From contig NZ_CP052135.1 of assembly GCF_012955605.1 (NCBI RefSeq), positions 1,559,469 through 1,623,468 on the forward strand: a DNA stretch of 64,000 bases, read 5' to 3'. This stretch comes from Bacillus fonticola (GTDB lineage: Bacteria > Bacillota > Bacilli > Bacillales > JC228). This document shows positions 1-7,774 of the stretch, piece by piece. Both the position numbers and the translations under genes were made by a program. Under the pieces are notes generated by a model. The model did not search any database, was not told the DNA's origin, and worked only from the letters and a program-made list of their open reading frames with translations. Each line of letters opens with the position of its first letter. Position 1 is the first letter of the stretch.

Positions 1-2332
1 CGAGTACAGCAAGCCCTGTACCAGCTTGTTGGTATTTCATACACGCATCATATATTGACATCACGTCGCCTGTTGGCCAGTGTGTTGTAAGCCCACCTTC
101 TGTACCAGGTGCGATTTGGTTACGAATGCGAATGTTGGCAAACGTACCACGCATCATCACTTCGTGGTTACCACGACGAGATCCGTACGAGTTGAAGTCG
201 CGAATCGCTACGTCATTGTCACGCAAGTATTTACCTGCTGGTGTATCTTTACCAATTGCCCCTGCTGGAGAGATATGGTCTGTCGTCACAGAGTCGCCAA
301 ATTTACCGACAACACGCAAATTAGTAAGAGGCTCAACGTCCTTAATGTCTTTTGTTAACCCTTCAAAGAACGGCGGGTTTTGAATATACGTAGAAGAGTC
401 ATCCCAGCTGTATAGTGGTTCACTGCTCGTCTGAATTTCGTTCCAACGCTCGTTATCGTCGAACACGCGCCCATACTCAGCACGGAACAATTCTGGTGTT
501 ACCGTGTTACGAACAACTTCTTGAATTTCATCTCTTGTCGGCCAAATGTCAGCAAAGAAGACATCATTCCCGTCCTTGTCTTTTCCGATTGGTTCGTTTT
601 GAAGGTCAATATCAACAGTTCCAGCTAATGCGTACGCAACAACGAGTGGCGGAGAAGCCAAGTAGTTTGCCTTCACTAGTGGGTGGATTCGTCCTTCAAA
701 GTTACGGTTTCCGCTTAGCACGCTAGAAACGAGCAAGTCAGAAGAAGAAATCGCTTCTTCAATCTCATCTGCAAGTGGACCAGAGTTACCGATACATGTC
801 GTACAGCCGTAACCAACGAGGTTAAAACCAAGCTGCTCAAGGTGCGGAAGAAGTCCGGAGTCACGAAGGTACCCTGTTACAACCTTTGATCCTGGCGCGA
901 GTGAAGTTTTCACGTACGCAGGAACTTCCATGCCTTTTTCCGCAGCTTTTTTCGCTACAAGTCCAGCACCCAGCATCACGTATGGGTTAGACGTATTTGT
1001 ACAACTTGTGATCGCTGCAATCGCGATAGCACCCGTTTTCATCGTTGTCTCACGGCCATCTTGCAATGTCACGTCTACAGATTTTTCAATTTCTTCTTTT
1101 TCAAGACCGAATCCTTGGTTTCCAGACGGTGCAGTCAGTGCGTTAGTGAACGACTTTTGCATATTTGAAAGTGGGATCAAGTCTTGTGGACGTTTTGGTC
1201 CAGAAAGGTTTGCTTCGATTGCTGTTAAGTCAACGTCGACAACAGCTGTGTAATTCGGCTCTTCATCTGGTGAGAAGAAGAGGTTATTTTCTTTACAGTA
1301 AGTTGCTACAAGGGCAATTTGTTCTTCGTCACGCCCTGTAAGACGCATGTAATTCAATGCTTCATCGTCTACTGGGAAGAAGCCACACGTTGCTCCGTAT
1401 TCAGGCGCCATGTTGGCAATTGTCGCACGGTCTGCAAGCGGTAAATTCGGTACACCAGGTCCAAAGAACTCAACAAACTTTCCAACAACACCTTTTTGAC
1501 GAAGTACTTGTGTTACCTTTAATGCTAAATCTGTTGCCGTTGCTCCGTTTGGAAGTTCACCAGTAAGGCGAACCCCGACTACTTCAGGAACGGGGAAGTA
1601 GGAAGGTTGTCCGAGCATTCCTGCCTCCGCTTCGATACCACCTACACCCCAACCAAGAACACCGATTCCGTTGATCATCGTTGTATGAGAATCTGTACCA
1701 ACGAGTGTATCTGGGTAAGCAACTATTTCACCGTTTGCATCTTCAACAGCGTGTACGACATTCGCCAAGTACTCTAAGTTTACTTGGTGAACAATTCCTG
1801 TTGCTGGTGGAACCGCACGATAGTTGTCAAACGCTTTTTTCGCCCAGCTCAAGAACTGGTAACGTTCAGCATTTCGTTGGAACTCAAGGTCCATATTCAC
1901 TTGCAAAGCGTCTGCAGTTCCCGCTTTGTCCACTTGAACAGAGTGGTCAATAACCAAATCTACTGGAATTTCTGGGTTGATTTGATCAGGGTCTCCACCC
2001 ATATCTGCCATTGCTTTACGAAGTGATGCTAGGTCAACCACCGCAGGAACCCCTGTGAAGTCCTGTAAAATAACGCGTGATGGTTTAAATGGAACGTCCA
2101 AGTCTTTTTGTTCACTAGTGCCCCATTTTGCTAAATTTTCAACATGCTCTTTTGTAATGACACGGCCGTCTACTTGACGGAGTACGCTTTCTAGTAGTAC
2201 CCGAATAGAGTACGGTAGCTTTGAAATGTTCGCAACGCCTGCTTTTTCTAACTGAGAGAGCGCATAGTAATAATAATTCTTGCCCCCGAGTTCAAAAGAA
2301 GTCCGTGCGTTCCATGCATCATGAGTTGCCAT
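1..2332 (-). CDS. acnA: Aconitate hydratase (aconitase), 3' end beyond window
   Basis: This enzyme interconverts citrate and isocitrate in the TCA cycle, using a 4Fe-4S cluster. The frame is open from an ATG at 2332 to the left window edge (777 codons), so about 130 C-terminal residues of a roughly 905-residue family are missing. The translation begins [18 protein letters not shown]. Cluster ligands are visible in ATCGFFPVD and, near residue 510, in [30 protein letters not shown] is also typical. A strong ribosome site (AGAGGGGG) lies a few bases upstream. The gene sits next to sspO, as citB does in B. subtilis. In Bacillus, aconitase also acts as an iron-responsive RNA-binding protein; that role cannot be judged here. 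Confidence 0.97.
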   Translation of the reverse strand, partial: MATHDAWNARTSFELGGKNYYYYALSQLEKAGVANISKLPYSIRVLLESVLRQVDGRVITKEHVENLAKWGTSEQKDLDVPFKPSRVILQDFTGVPAVVDLASLRKAMADMGGDPDQINPEIPVDLVIDHSVQVDKAGTADALQVNMDLEFQRNAERYQFLSWAKKAFDNYRAVPPATGIVHQVNLEYLANVVHAVEDANGEIVAYPDTLVGTDSHTTMINGIGVLGWGVGGIEAEAGMLGQPSYFPVPEVVGVRLTGELPNGATATDLALKVTQVLRQKGVVGKFVEFFGPGVPNLPLADRATIANMAPEYGATCGFFPVDDEALNYMRLTGRDEEQIALVATYCKENNLFFSPDEEPNYTAVVDVDLTAIEANLSGPKRPQDLIPLSNMQKSFTNALTAPSGNQGFGLEKEEIEKSVDVTLQDGRETTMKTGAIAIAAITSCTNTSNPYVMLGAGLVAKKAAEKGMEVPAYVKTSLAPGSKVVTGYLRDSGLLPHLEQLGFNLVGYGCTTCIGNSGPLADEIEEAISSSDLLVSSVLSGNRNFEGRIHPLVKANYLASPPLVVAYALAGTVDIDLQNEPIGKDKDGNDVFFADIWPTRDEIQEVVRNTVTPELFRAEYGRVFDDNERWNEIQTSSEPLYSWDDSSTYIQNPPFFEGLTKDIKDVEPLTNLRVVGKFGDSVTTDHISPAGAIGKDTPAGKYLRDNDVAIRDFNSYGSRRGNHEVMMRGTFANIRIRNQIAPGTEGGLTTHWPTGDVMSIYDACMKYQQAGTGLAVL

Positions 2333-2424
2333 TTTATTTCCCCCTCTTTGACAGTCTCTACATTGGTTCAAACTGAATGCATTTTCCACAGTTCCTATCG
2401 TAATACAACCTGTATGATAAGTAA

Positions 2425-2440
2425 ATAACGAGAAAGTTAT
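2425..2440. promoter_or_regulatory. ATAA/TTAT dyad upstream of aconitase (possible CcpC site)
   Basis: ATAAC-GAGAAA-GTTAT forms an inverted repeat about 90 bp upstream of the aconitase start. CcpC, the citrate-responsive repressor of Bacillus citB, binds ATAA-N7-TTAT dyads. Here the spacing is 8 rather than 7, so this is a suggestion only. A weak promoter candidate (TTTACT, 17 bp, TACGAT on the minus strand) lies downstream of it. Confidence 0.3.
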
Positions 2441-2469
2441 CGTTTTCCATAAGGTGTGCTTATCGAATG

Positions 2470-2620
2470 GGAGTCATTGCTTGTTTATCCGTTAAATGCG
2501 ACGGGTTGTCCATCAAATGCGAGATTTAGTCGATCATACATCATGGTTCGTCCACCAATTTAGTGTCTTTACCCAAATGCTATGATTTGTCCATCAAGAA
2601 TCTTATCCGTCAAACATCGC
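2470..2620. repeat. Degenerate ~22-bp tandem repeat
   Basis: The stretch between the aconitase promoter and sspO holds several imperfect copies of a unit like TTGTCCATCAAATGCGAGAT: TTATCCGTTAAATGCGACGG, TTGTCCATCAAATGCGAGAT, TTCGTCCACCAATTTAGTG, TTTACCCAAATGCTATGAT, TTGTCCATCAAGAATC and TTATCCGTCAAACATCG. No gene is seen here. Function is unknown. Confidence 0.5.
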
Positions 2621-2663
2621 CAGTTGGAAAATCGTAACGAACGTATCGTTGTGCAAATTGAGA

Positions 2664-2670
2664 CATACTA
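2664..2670 (+). promoter_or_regulatory. Forespore-type -10 element of sspO
   Basis: CATACTA matches the -10 consensus of SigG/SigF promoters, which drive small acid-soluble spore protein genes in the forespore. It lies 22 bp before the sspO start. The -35 is weak (ACGTAT about 17 bp upstream). Confidence 0.45.
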
Positions 2671-2691
2671 GCACAAGGAGGTGATGGTCAC

Positions 2692-2841
2692 ATGTCAAAA
2701 CGGAAAGCCAACCACGTACGCCCTGGAGCCAATGCTGCGAAAGCTCAAGGGAAAGGCGCAGGATATAATGAAGAGTTAGCCAATGAACCTCTAACAACAC
2801 AAGAACGCATGTTCAATAAAAAACGAAAAACAAACCAGTAA
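2692..2841 (+). CDS. sspO: Small acid-soluble spore protein O
   Basis: This 49-residue basic, hydrophilic protein begins [20 protein letters not shown] and ends KKRKTNQ. It matches SspO (CotK), a minor acid-soluble protein of the spore core made in the forespore. The start is fixed by AAGGAGGTGA at 2675-2684. It is divergent from aconitase, as in B. subtilis, and has its own -10 of forespore type and a strong terminator. Confidence 0.93.
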   Translation: MSKRKANHVRPGANAAKAQGKGAGYNEELANEPLTTQERMFNKKRKTNQ

Positions 2842-2848
2842 CCATAAC

Positions 2849-2881
2849 AAAGGACTCGCTCAGTCTTAGGCGAGTCCTTTC
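2849..2881. terminator. Bidirectional terminator, sspO / 85-aa gene
   Basis: AAAGGACTCGC and GCGAGTCCTTT form a perfect 11-bp stem with a 9-10 nt loop between two convergent genes. Confidence 0.85.
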
Positions 2882-2891
2882 CAACTTTCTA

Positions 2892-3149
2892 CTATTCAAA
2901 CTCCGCTTGTTGAATGAGCTTTTGTAAATCACTTTGCATCTGTTGAAGTTGTTCTTTTTGGTGCTCAGAAGCAACTCCTAGTGCATTGTTAATTTGTTGG
3001 TGCGCCTCCATAACCTCTTCTTTCAAATGGGCTAGTTGGTGGCCGTAACTGGAGCTATCCCGTAAAATATCGGTTGCCGCATCTACCGCTTCTTTCGTTC
3101 CTTTTTGTGCGTGTTGGAACGCTTCCTGTTTGTCCATATGATACGCCAT
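2892..3149 (-). CDS. Small helical protein of unknown function
   Basis: This 85-residue protein begins MAYHMDKQEAFQHAQKGTKE. It is rich in Glu, Gln and Lys with no membrane segment, and its heptad-like pattern suggests a helical bundle or coiled coil. An upstream in-frame ATG at 3158 directly abuts the Shine-Dalgarno sequence GGGAGG; the ATG at 3149 is 9 nt away from it and is preferred. It sits between sspO and sspP on the opposite strand, so a spore-related role is possible but unproven. I do not recognise the family. Confidence 0.75.
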   Translation of the reverse strand: MAYHMDKQEAFQHAQKGTKEAVDAATDILRDSSSYGHQLAHLKEEVMEAHQQINNALGVASEHQKEQLQQMQSDLQKLIQQAEFE

Positions 3150-3265
3150 CAAAAGCATCCTCCCTTCATTAATCTGCCAGTAGCTTCTGCACTATAAGGG
3201 CAAAATATGTAACACATACACTCTAAGCACTAAGAGCACGTTAAAAATGAGGAGGGATGATACCC

Positions 3266-3409
3266 ATGAACAAAAATGACGGAAAAGACATACGTAAAAA
3301 CCAACCAAAAGACGCTCAGCCAGGACAACCCGAACCATTAAGCGGCTCCCATAAAGTGAAAATCCATCAACAGAAACGACAAAAACACAACAGTCACCAC
3401 GACATGTAG
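3266..3409 (+). CDS. sspP: Small acid-soluble spore protein P
   Basis: The product has 47 residues, begins [20 protein letters not shown] and ends HNSHHDM. It matches SspP (CotL): the [14 protein letters not shown] core and the HNSxHDM tail are characteristic. It is a minor acid-soluble spore protein made in the forespore. The start follows GAGGAGGGATG. It is below usual gene-length cut-offs and easily missed. In B. subtilis sspO and sspP are adjacent; here an opposite-strand gene lies between them. Confidence 0.93.
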   Translation: MNKNDGKDIRKNQPKDAQPGQPEPLSGSHKVKIHQQKRQKHNSHHDM

Positions 3410-3458
3410 AAAAGTTCCAAGTGTATGTTTTCCCGCCCGAGGCTATACAGTGAAAAGC

Positions 3459-3491
3459 GGAAGGCTGACCTAAATAAGTCGGTCAGCCTCC
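3459..3491. terminator. Hairpin between sspP and the AtoE-type gene
   Basis: GGAAGGCTGACC and GGTCAGCCTCC form an 11-bp stem between convergent genes. The T-tract is poor on both strands, so termination strength is uncertain. Confidence 0.55.
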
Positions 3492-3508
3492 CTGCTTATA
3501 TTCCTTGC

Positions 3509-4825
3509 TTATAACAGTAGCAATCCTAACGAAATTACGATGCCACTACCCATTAAAATGACGACACAATACCCCATAATATCCTTTGCGCGTAACCCCG
3601 CTATCGCTAAAGCTGGCAACGCCCAAAAAGGTTGAATCATATTTGTCCACGCGTCACCCCAAGCCACAGCCATGGACGTTTTAGCGACATCTGCGTTCAT
3701 TTGCAAAGCTGCCTCAAGCATAATAGGGGCTTGCACAGCCCACTGTCCTCCACCAGAAGGAACGAAAAAGTTCACAATACCCGCTGAAAAAAAAGCGAAC
3801 ATATAAAATGTCGTTTCGTTTGAAATAGATACAAACACTTCAGACAGCCATACAGCTAAACCAGAAGACGTCATGATCCCCATGATACCAGCATAGAAAG
3901 GAAACTGAACGATAATGCCACCTGCTCCTTTCACCGCTTCTTGTACGGAATGCAAAAACGACATCGGTCTAAAGTGTAGCAGTAGACCTAAAATAAGGAA
4001 CAAAAAGTTTACAATATTTAAGTTTAGTGAGCCGTCGTCCACAAAATAAATGGATAAATAAATGAGCCCCAGTGCTCCTGCAATGATTGAGAGCCATGGA
4101 CTCCATTCCAGCCGTTCTGCTGGTGTTCTTTTGCTAAGCTCACTCGGACTAGGAGCTGATGAAGAGGTTAACTTAGCAGTGTCTACAATGACACGATCCT
4201 TTTCTTTCGGAAGCATCCAAACATTTAAAAGGGGAATTAAAAAGAATAAAACTGCCAAGATAATTAGATTGTATGAGGCAAAAATCGTCTCACTAGTTGG
4301 AATCAACCCGATCAGATTTTCAGCAAAGTGCCCTTCCGTAGCAATTGTCAACGGGATGGATCCAGAAAAACCTGCATGCCAAATCACAAAACCACTGTAA
4401 GCACTGGCGATGAGTAGTGGATAGTCTACTTTAGGCACACGCTTCGCTAACTCTTTAGCAAATAAGGCCCCGATCACTAGCCCGAAACCCCAGTTTACCC
4501 AGCTAGCAACTAAAGATACGATCGTGACGAGCAAAATAGCAGAAGGAGCTGACTTACTCCATGAAGCCATCTTACCAAGTCCCTTTTTAACAAGTGGTGT
4601 ACTCGCCAACACAAACCCAGTCACGAGTACGAGCACCATTTGCATACCGAATGCCAATAGACTCCAAAAACCATCTCCCCAATATTGAACAATTTCTAAA
4701 GGAGAAGACGGTGTCACGAGTAAAGCCCCTATAAATACAACAAACGTTAAGATTAGTACAAACACAAATGGATCCGGCAAATAACGCTGCATCAACACAT
4801 TCGAAAAAGCTGTCAAACGTCTCAA
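3509..4825 (-). CDS. Short-chain fatty acid transporter, AtoE family
   Basis: This 438-residue polytopic membrane protein (about 10-12 hydrophobic segments) begins MRRLTAFSNVLMQRYLPDPF and contains FFVPSGGGQWAVQAPIM, typical of AtoE/ScFA permeases for acetoacetate, butyrate and similar acids. The start is TTG at 4825, with TAGGAGGGAG 8 nt upstream. No acetoacetate or CoA-transferase gene is adjacent, so the true substrate is open. It is the first gene of the accessory segment after sspP. Confidence 0.88.
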   Translation of the reverse strand: MRRLTAFSNVLMQRYLPDPFVFVLILTFVVFIGALLVTPSSPLEIVQYWGDGFWSLLAFGMQMVLVLVTGFVLASTPLVKKGLGKMASWSKSAPSAILLVTIVSLVASWVNWGFGLVIGALFAKELAKRVPKVDYPLLIASAYSGFVIWHAGFSGSIPLTIATEGHFAENLIGLIPTSETIFASYNLIILAVLFFLIPLLNVWMLPKEKDRVIVDTAKLTSSSAPSPSELSKRTPAERLEWSPWLSIIAGALGLIYLSIYFVDDGSLNLNIVNFLFLILGLLLHFRPMSFLHSVQEAVKGAGGIIVQFPFYAGIMGIMTSSGLAVWLSEVFVSISNETTFYMFAFFSAGIVNFFVPSGGGQWAVQAPIMLEAALQMNADVAKTSMAVAWGDAWTNMIQPFWALPALAIAGLRAKDIMGYCVVILMGSGIVISLGLLLL

Positions 4826-4975
4826 CCTATCTCCCTCCTACTAAAGAAAACGCCTTCATTCCACTTTATGCACGCCCCCACCTGAACATGTACAAAACTC
4901 GGAACTGGTACGACCCGAATTTTGTCGAAGTCAACAGATACCTAGAGCATCCCAGGTTTGTAAAATCTAAAACAA

Positions 4976-5128
4976 AAAGGCTGTTTTCATATTCTTTGTT
5001 GTTTTTACTAAACAGTTAACCCATGATGCGGCGTAATGAAGAAACTGCTAGAATACCGCTGCGGAAATACACTTCGCTTTCCCACAGGAGTCTACGTGTA
5101 TTTCCTCCGCTAGTATTGAGCTTAATAT
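4976..5128 (+). repeat. Interspersed repeat family 1, copy A
   Basis: This copy starts GGCTGTTTTCATATTCTTTG, has a GGAAATACAC ... GTGTATTTCC inverted core (about 5062-5106) and ends near CGCTAGTATTGAGCTTAATA. It matches the reverse complement of 53191-53400 but lacks about 75 bp of the middle. It is non-coding and MITE-like. A more diverged copy lies at 5645-5850, and a left-end fragment at 20099-20150. Confidence 0.7.
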
Positions 5129-5392
5129 TTGAATCAATTTCATAAATCACTATCTTAAAAAACAATGAGTAGCAGAATAGTAGTTGCTTTAAATTTTTGA
5201 TTTTTAGCCGTTGAACTGGGATGTTGATTTCCGCTACAGGCGGACGCTTTCCGCGGGCGGGCCGTGAGCCTCCTCGTCGCTCCGCTCCTGTGGGATCTCA
5301 CCTGGCCACGCTTTTCCCGCAGGAGTCGCCGCCTTTCGCTCCAATCAACGGTTTAGAAATTAAGATTGAGCATGAACACAGCCTATAGATGC
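5129..5392 (+). repeat. Interspersed repeat family 2, copy 1 (long form)
   Basis: It begins TTGAATCAATTTCATAA and contains GATGTTGATTTCCGCTACAG, a GC-rich palindromic middle (CGCGGGCGGGCCGTGAGCC and related sequence) and CCAATCAACGG. It ends near GCATGAACACAGCCTATAG. A second copy at 62210-62380 has the same ends but lacks about 92 bp of the middle. Confidence 0.65.
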
Positions 5393-5718
5393 ATCTAGTT
5401 GAGCTTTGATCATCTTTTCTAAGAGGGGAAGAGTGGCTTCTTTTTCAGCTTGTTCAACTAGCCACTGCTCACGTTCTGCTTTCAGTTTGCGTCCGCATTT
5501 TTTAGGTTCAGTTTTGGGCTTTTCTTCTTTTGGCGGTGCCTGATCACGGGCTTCAAAAGTATGGGTGCCTCTTTGTTTCTGAAAAATTCAAGTACCCATT
5601 GAACGGCATCTGGAGTGTACAATACAAACTTTTCAGAAGGTTGAGGTAATAAGTTCAATACTAGTAAGGAAATACACATGGAATCCTTGAAAATGCACTC
5701 AGCATTTTCTTTGTGCAA
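5360..5718 (-). pseudogene. Frameshifted remnant of an unknown gene
   Basis: A reading frame from 5718 carries PSEKFVLYTPDAVQWVLEFF and stays open to 5482. An overlapping frame, offset by one, continues into APPKEEKPKTEPKKCGRKLK, then LVEQAEKEATLPLLEKM, and stops at 5360. The join suggests a frameshift near 5550-5575. The first ~25 codons overlap the end of a family-1 repeat, so no start is assigned. A fragment with the same AEQAEKEA signature lies at 50903-50945. I do not recognise the gene. Confidence 0.4.
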
Positions 5719-5850
5719 TGTAAGTTCAAAACCAGCGAAATGTATTTCCCGGAGCGATATTTAGCAATATTAATTTGCATTACGTCGTATCATACAGCTG
5801 TTGTGCAATAAAACTGCTCAAATAAAGCAAAACCTTTTAGAAAACAGCCA
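5645..5850 (-). repeat. Interspersed repeat family 1, copy C (diverged)
   Basis: Read on the minus strand it has the family-1 order: GGCTGTTTTC end, GACGTAATG, then CTCCGGGAAATACATTTCGC, then GTGTATTTCC followed by TACTAGTATTGAACTTA. Its length (about 206 bp) is close to that of the 53-kb copy, but the interior is diverged. Confidence 0.55.
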
Positions 5851-5851
5851 A

Positions 5852-5886
5852 CAAAAAAAAGGACCACTTACGCATAAAATCGTAAG
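5852..5886 (-). terminator. Possible terminator after selA
   Basis: Minus-strand CTTACG ... CGTAAG hairpin just past the selA stop, followed after 6 nt by eight T residues. The gap before the T-run makes it atypical. Confidence 0.4.
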
Positions 5887-5912
5887 AGATCCGTTGTCTA
5901 TTACTTATTTTC

Positions 5913-7337
5913 TTAAACTTCGAGCAAAGCTTCTAAAAGCAATACTTCCTCATCCTTGGAAATGGTACGGAAGTCAAAAAGTAAACGATCTTGATAGACC
6001 CTTCCGATCACTGGGAGAGCCCTTTTGCGCAAAGCAGTTACCCATGAGTTTACGTCAGAAACAGCAAGAGCTAACGCATAAGAAGGTAATTCAACGTCTG
6101 GCATGGTTCCCCCTCCGACGCGACTCGTACATGCTTCTGCTGTGACATTGAAGCCCAATTGTGGTGCCTTATGGAGTAAACGATCTGCAAATGCTTCCAC
6201 TCTTTTTTGCAATTCAGCCTGCGTTGCCAAGAGCATTTGATGTGTAGGAATATGAAGCTGGTCGTTTTCGTCACTCGCCCAAAGTCGCAACGTAGCTTCA
6301 GTAGCGGCAAGTGTTAATTTGTCCACCCGAAGCACGCGGGCAAGTTGGTGACGCTTCAGCTGATCAATGTACTCCCTTTTCCCGACAATAAAACCAGCTT
6401 GTACGCCACCTAAAAGCTTGTCCCCGCTAAAAGAAACGAGATCACAGCCCGCTTTAACCGCTTCAGCTACTGTAGGTTCATCGCCTATGCCGTGTGCCCG
6501 GTAATCGTACAACACGCCACTGCCCACATCTTCGTACACCAAAACATGTGGAGTATCTCTTTTACACTGAACAAGTTCATCTACGGAAACGGATTTCGTA
6601 AACCCGATTGTTTTAAAGTTACTTGTATGTACTTTCATGAGCATAGCGGTTTCTTCTCGTATTACCTCTGCATAGTCCTTCACATGCGTACGATTGGTCG
6701 TGCCAACTTCACGCAACAAGGCTCCACTTTCTTCCATAATGGAAGACACCCGAAAACTGCCACCGATTTCCACAAGCTCACCGCGCGAAACAACCACCTC
6801 CTTCCCTTTAGCGAAGCAGTTCAACACGAAATACACACTCGCCGCATTGTTGTTGACAACTAAAGCGGCCTCCGCACCGGTTAGCGAGCAAAGAAGCTTT
6901 TCTACATGCTGAGTTCGACTACCTCGCTCCCCTTTGTCTACATCGTATTCAAGGTTTGAGTAGGAGGTCGCTATGTGTGTGACATGGTCCATCACGTGTT
7001 CACTTAATCGAGCGCGACCAAAATTAGTATGGAGAACCGTTCCCGTCCCGTTCACTACACGATAAAGCGTTGTCGGGGTTTGTTCACTAGCTTGCTGTAA
7101 CACCAGCTGATAAAGCTCGTCAATAAATTGTCGTGGGTCTGTGGAAGGAAGAGCCCCTTCCCACACATCCTGTAACAACTGTGCACGAACTTGATCTACA
7201 CAATTTTTGAGTAATTGCTTCGCCTCTGTATACGTTCGATGCTGCTGTAAGCTTCCGAAAGAAGGATGCTCCAACAACTCATGCATAGGTGGAATAGAAC
7301 GAACTTCAACTTTCAACTGAGACACCCTCTCGTCCAT
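5913..7337 (-). CDS. selA: L-seryl-tRNA(Sec) selenium transferase
   Basis: SelA converts Ser-tRNA(Sec) to Sec-tRNA(Sec) with selenophosphate, using PLP. The 474 residues match the usual family length. RVVNGTGTVLHTNFGRA (about residues 93-109) and the PLP lysine in VSFSGDKLLGGVQAGF (K307) are both present. The ATG at 7337 follows AAGGAAAT. It is the last gene of the minus-strand series sbcD-sbcC-coaW-selB-selenoprotein-selA, but a strong terminator hairpin separates it from the selenoprotein gene. Its expression therefore needs read-through or its own promoter. tRNA-Sec is encoded 13 kb away at 20250-20345. Confidence 0.96.
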   Translation of the reverse strand: MDERVSQLKVEVRSIPPMHELLEHPSFGSLQQHRTYTEAKQLLKNCVDQVRAQLLQDVWEGALPSTDPRQFIDELYQLVLQQASEQTPTTLYRVVNGTGTVLHTNFGRARLSEHVMDHVTHIATSYSNLEYDVDKGERGSRTQHVEKLLCSLTGAEAALVVNNNAASVYFVLNCFAKGKEVVVSRGELVEIGGSFRVSSIMEESGALLREVGTTNRTHVKDYAEVIREETAMLMKVHTSNFKTIGFTKSVSVDELVQCKRDTPHVLVYEDVGSGVLYDYRAHGIGDEPTVAEAVKAGCDLVSFSGDKLLGGVQAGFIVGKREYIDQLKRHQLARVLRVDKLTLAATEATLRLWASDENDQLHIPTHQMLLATQAELQKRVEAFADRLLHKAPQLGFNVTAEACTSRVGGGTMPDVELPSYALALAVSDVNSWVTALRKRALPVIGRVYQDRLLFDFRTISKDEEVLLLEALLEV

Positions 7338-7356
7338 TCATTTCCTTCAGTATAAC

Positions 7357-7396
7357 GAAAAAAGCAGCAGGTATGAAATAATCATACCTGCTGCTG
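7357..7396 (-). terminator. Strong hairpin with T-tract between the selenoprotein gene and selA
   Basis: AGCAGCAGGTATG and CATACCTGCTGCT form a perfect 13-bp stem with a 7-nt loop, followed on the minus strand by a run of T. It ends just before the selA ribosome site. It is either the terminator of selB and the selenoprotein gene or an attenuator for selA. Confidence 0.85.
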
Positions 7397-7402
7397 AACA
7401 TT

Positions 7403-7636
7403 TTACTTTTGTAGTTTCAATTTATCCAAAATAAGTTGATGCTCTGGAAATTTTCCTACCTCGAGTTTTGAGTAAATCTTCTCGTCATTAACCATGATTT
7501 CAAACGCCCCACCTGAACTTGGAACCAACTTCATTTCTGTTACACCAGAACGATACTCGTTAAAAATACTTTCCGCTAGACCAGCGGCTTTAGGAGCATA
7601 GTTTCACTGCATGCAAAATTCGATTGAGATTTTCAT
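7403..7636 (-). CDS. SelW-like (Rdx family) selenoprotein with in-frame UGA
   Basis: Read with UGA as selenocysteine, this gene encodes 77 residues: MKISIEFCMQUNYAPKAAGL, a middle part with SSGGAFEIMVN, and an end FPEHQLILDKLKLQK. C-M-Q-U at residues 8-11 is the CxxU redox motif of the SelW/SelT/SelH (Rdx) family, which has a thioredoxin-like fold, and the length fits bacterial members. The TGA is at 7604-7606 and the true stop is TAA at 7403-7405. AGAGGAAG precedes the ATG at good spacing. A SECIS-like hairpin with a GGUCU loop follows the UGA, and selB and selA flank the gene. Ordinary gene callers stop at the UGA and miss it. The physiological substrate of this family in bacteria is not established. 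Confidence 0.92.
7573..7587 (-). promoter_or_regulatory. Bacterial SECIS element in the selenoprotein mRNA
   Basis: On the mRNA, CCGCU-GGUCU-AGCGG is a 5-bp stem closing a five-base loop, starting 16 nt after the UGA and lying inside the coding sequence. The apical GGUCU is the same as in the E. coli fdhF SECIS recognised by SelB. Position and loop fit bacterial SECIS rules. Folding was done by eye. Confidence 0.85.
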
Positions 7637-7654
7637 AAAAACTTCCTCTCTTTA

Positions 7655-7703
7655 AAGATTACACAAATAGTGTAGTACAAACGAAAAATGAATACAAAAG
7701 AAA
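7655..7703 (-). promoter_or_regulatory. Candidate promoter and operator of the selenoprotein gene
   Basis: On the minus strand TTGTAT, 17 bp, TACACT resembles a SigA promoter, 30-60 bp upstream of the start. An inverted repeat TACAC-TATTT-GTGTA (plus 7660-7674) overlaps the -10 and could be an operator. The 138-bp gap after selB makes a separate promoter plausible. Confidence 0.4.
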
Positions 7704-7774
7704 GGGACGATCAGAACACCTATCCATCCTAAGGAAAAGTAATGCCTTGTACAAGGAGGAAGCCGCGCGATCAC

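Noticed and set aside
5801..6145. Plus-strand open frame overlapping the end of selA
   Set aside because: It runs antisense into conserved selA sequence and through repeat DNA; composition is not protein-like.
7403..7636. Reading the SelW-like gene as a pseudogene with a nonsense codon
   Set aside because: The TGA falls exactly at the Sec position of CxxU, is followed by a SECIS-type hairpin, and the rest of the frame is intact and flanked by selA and selB.
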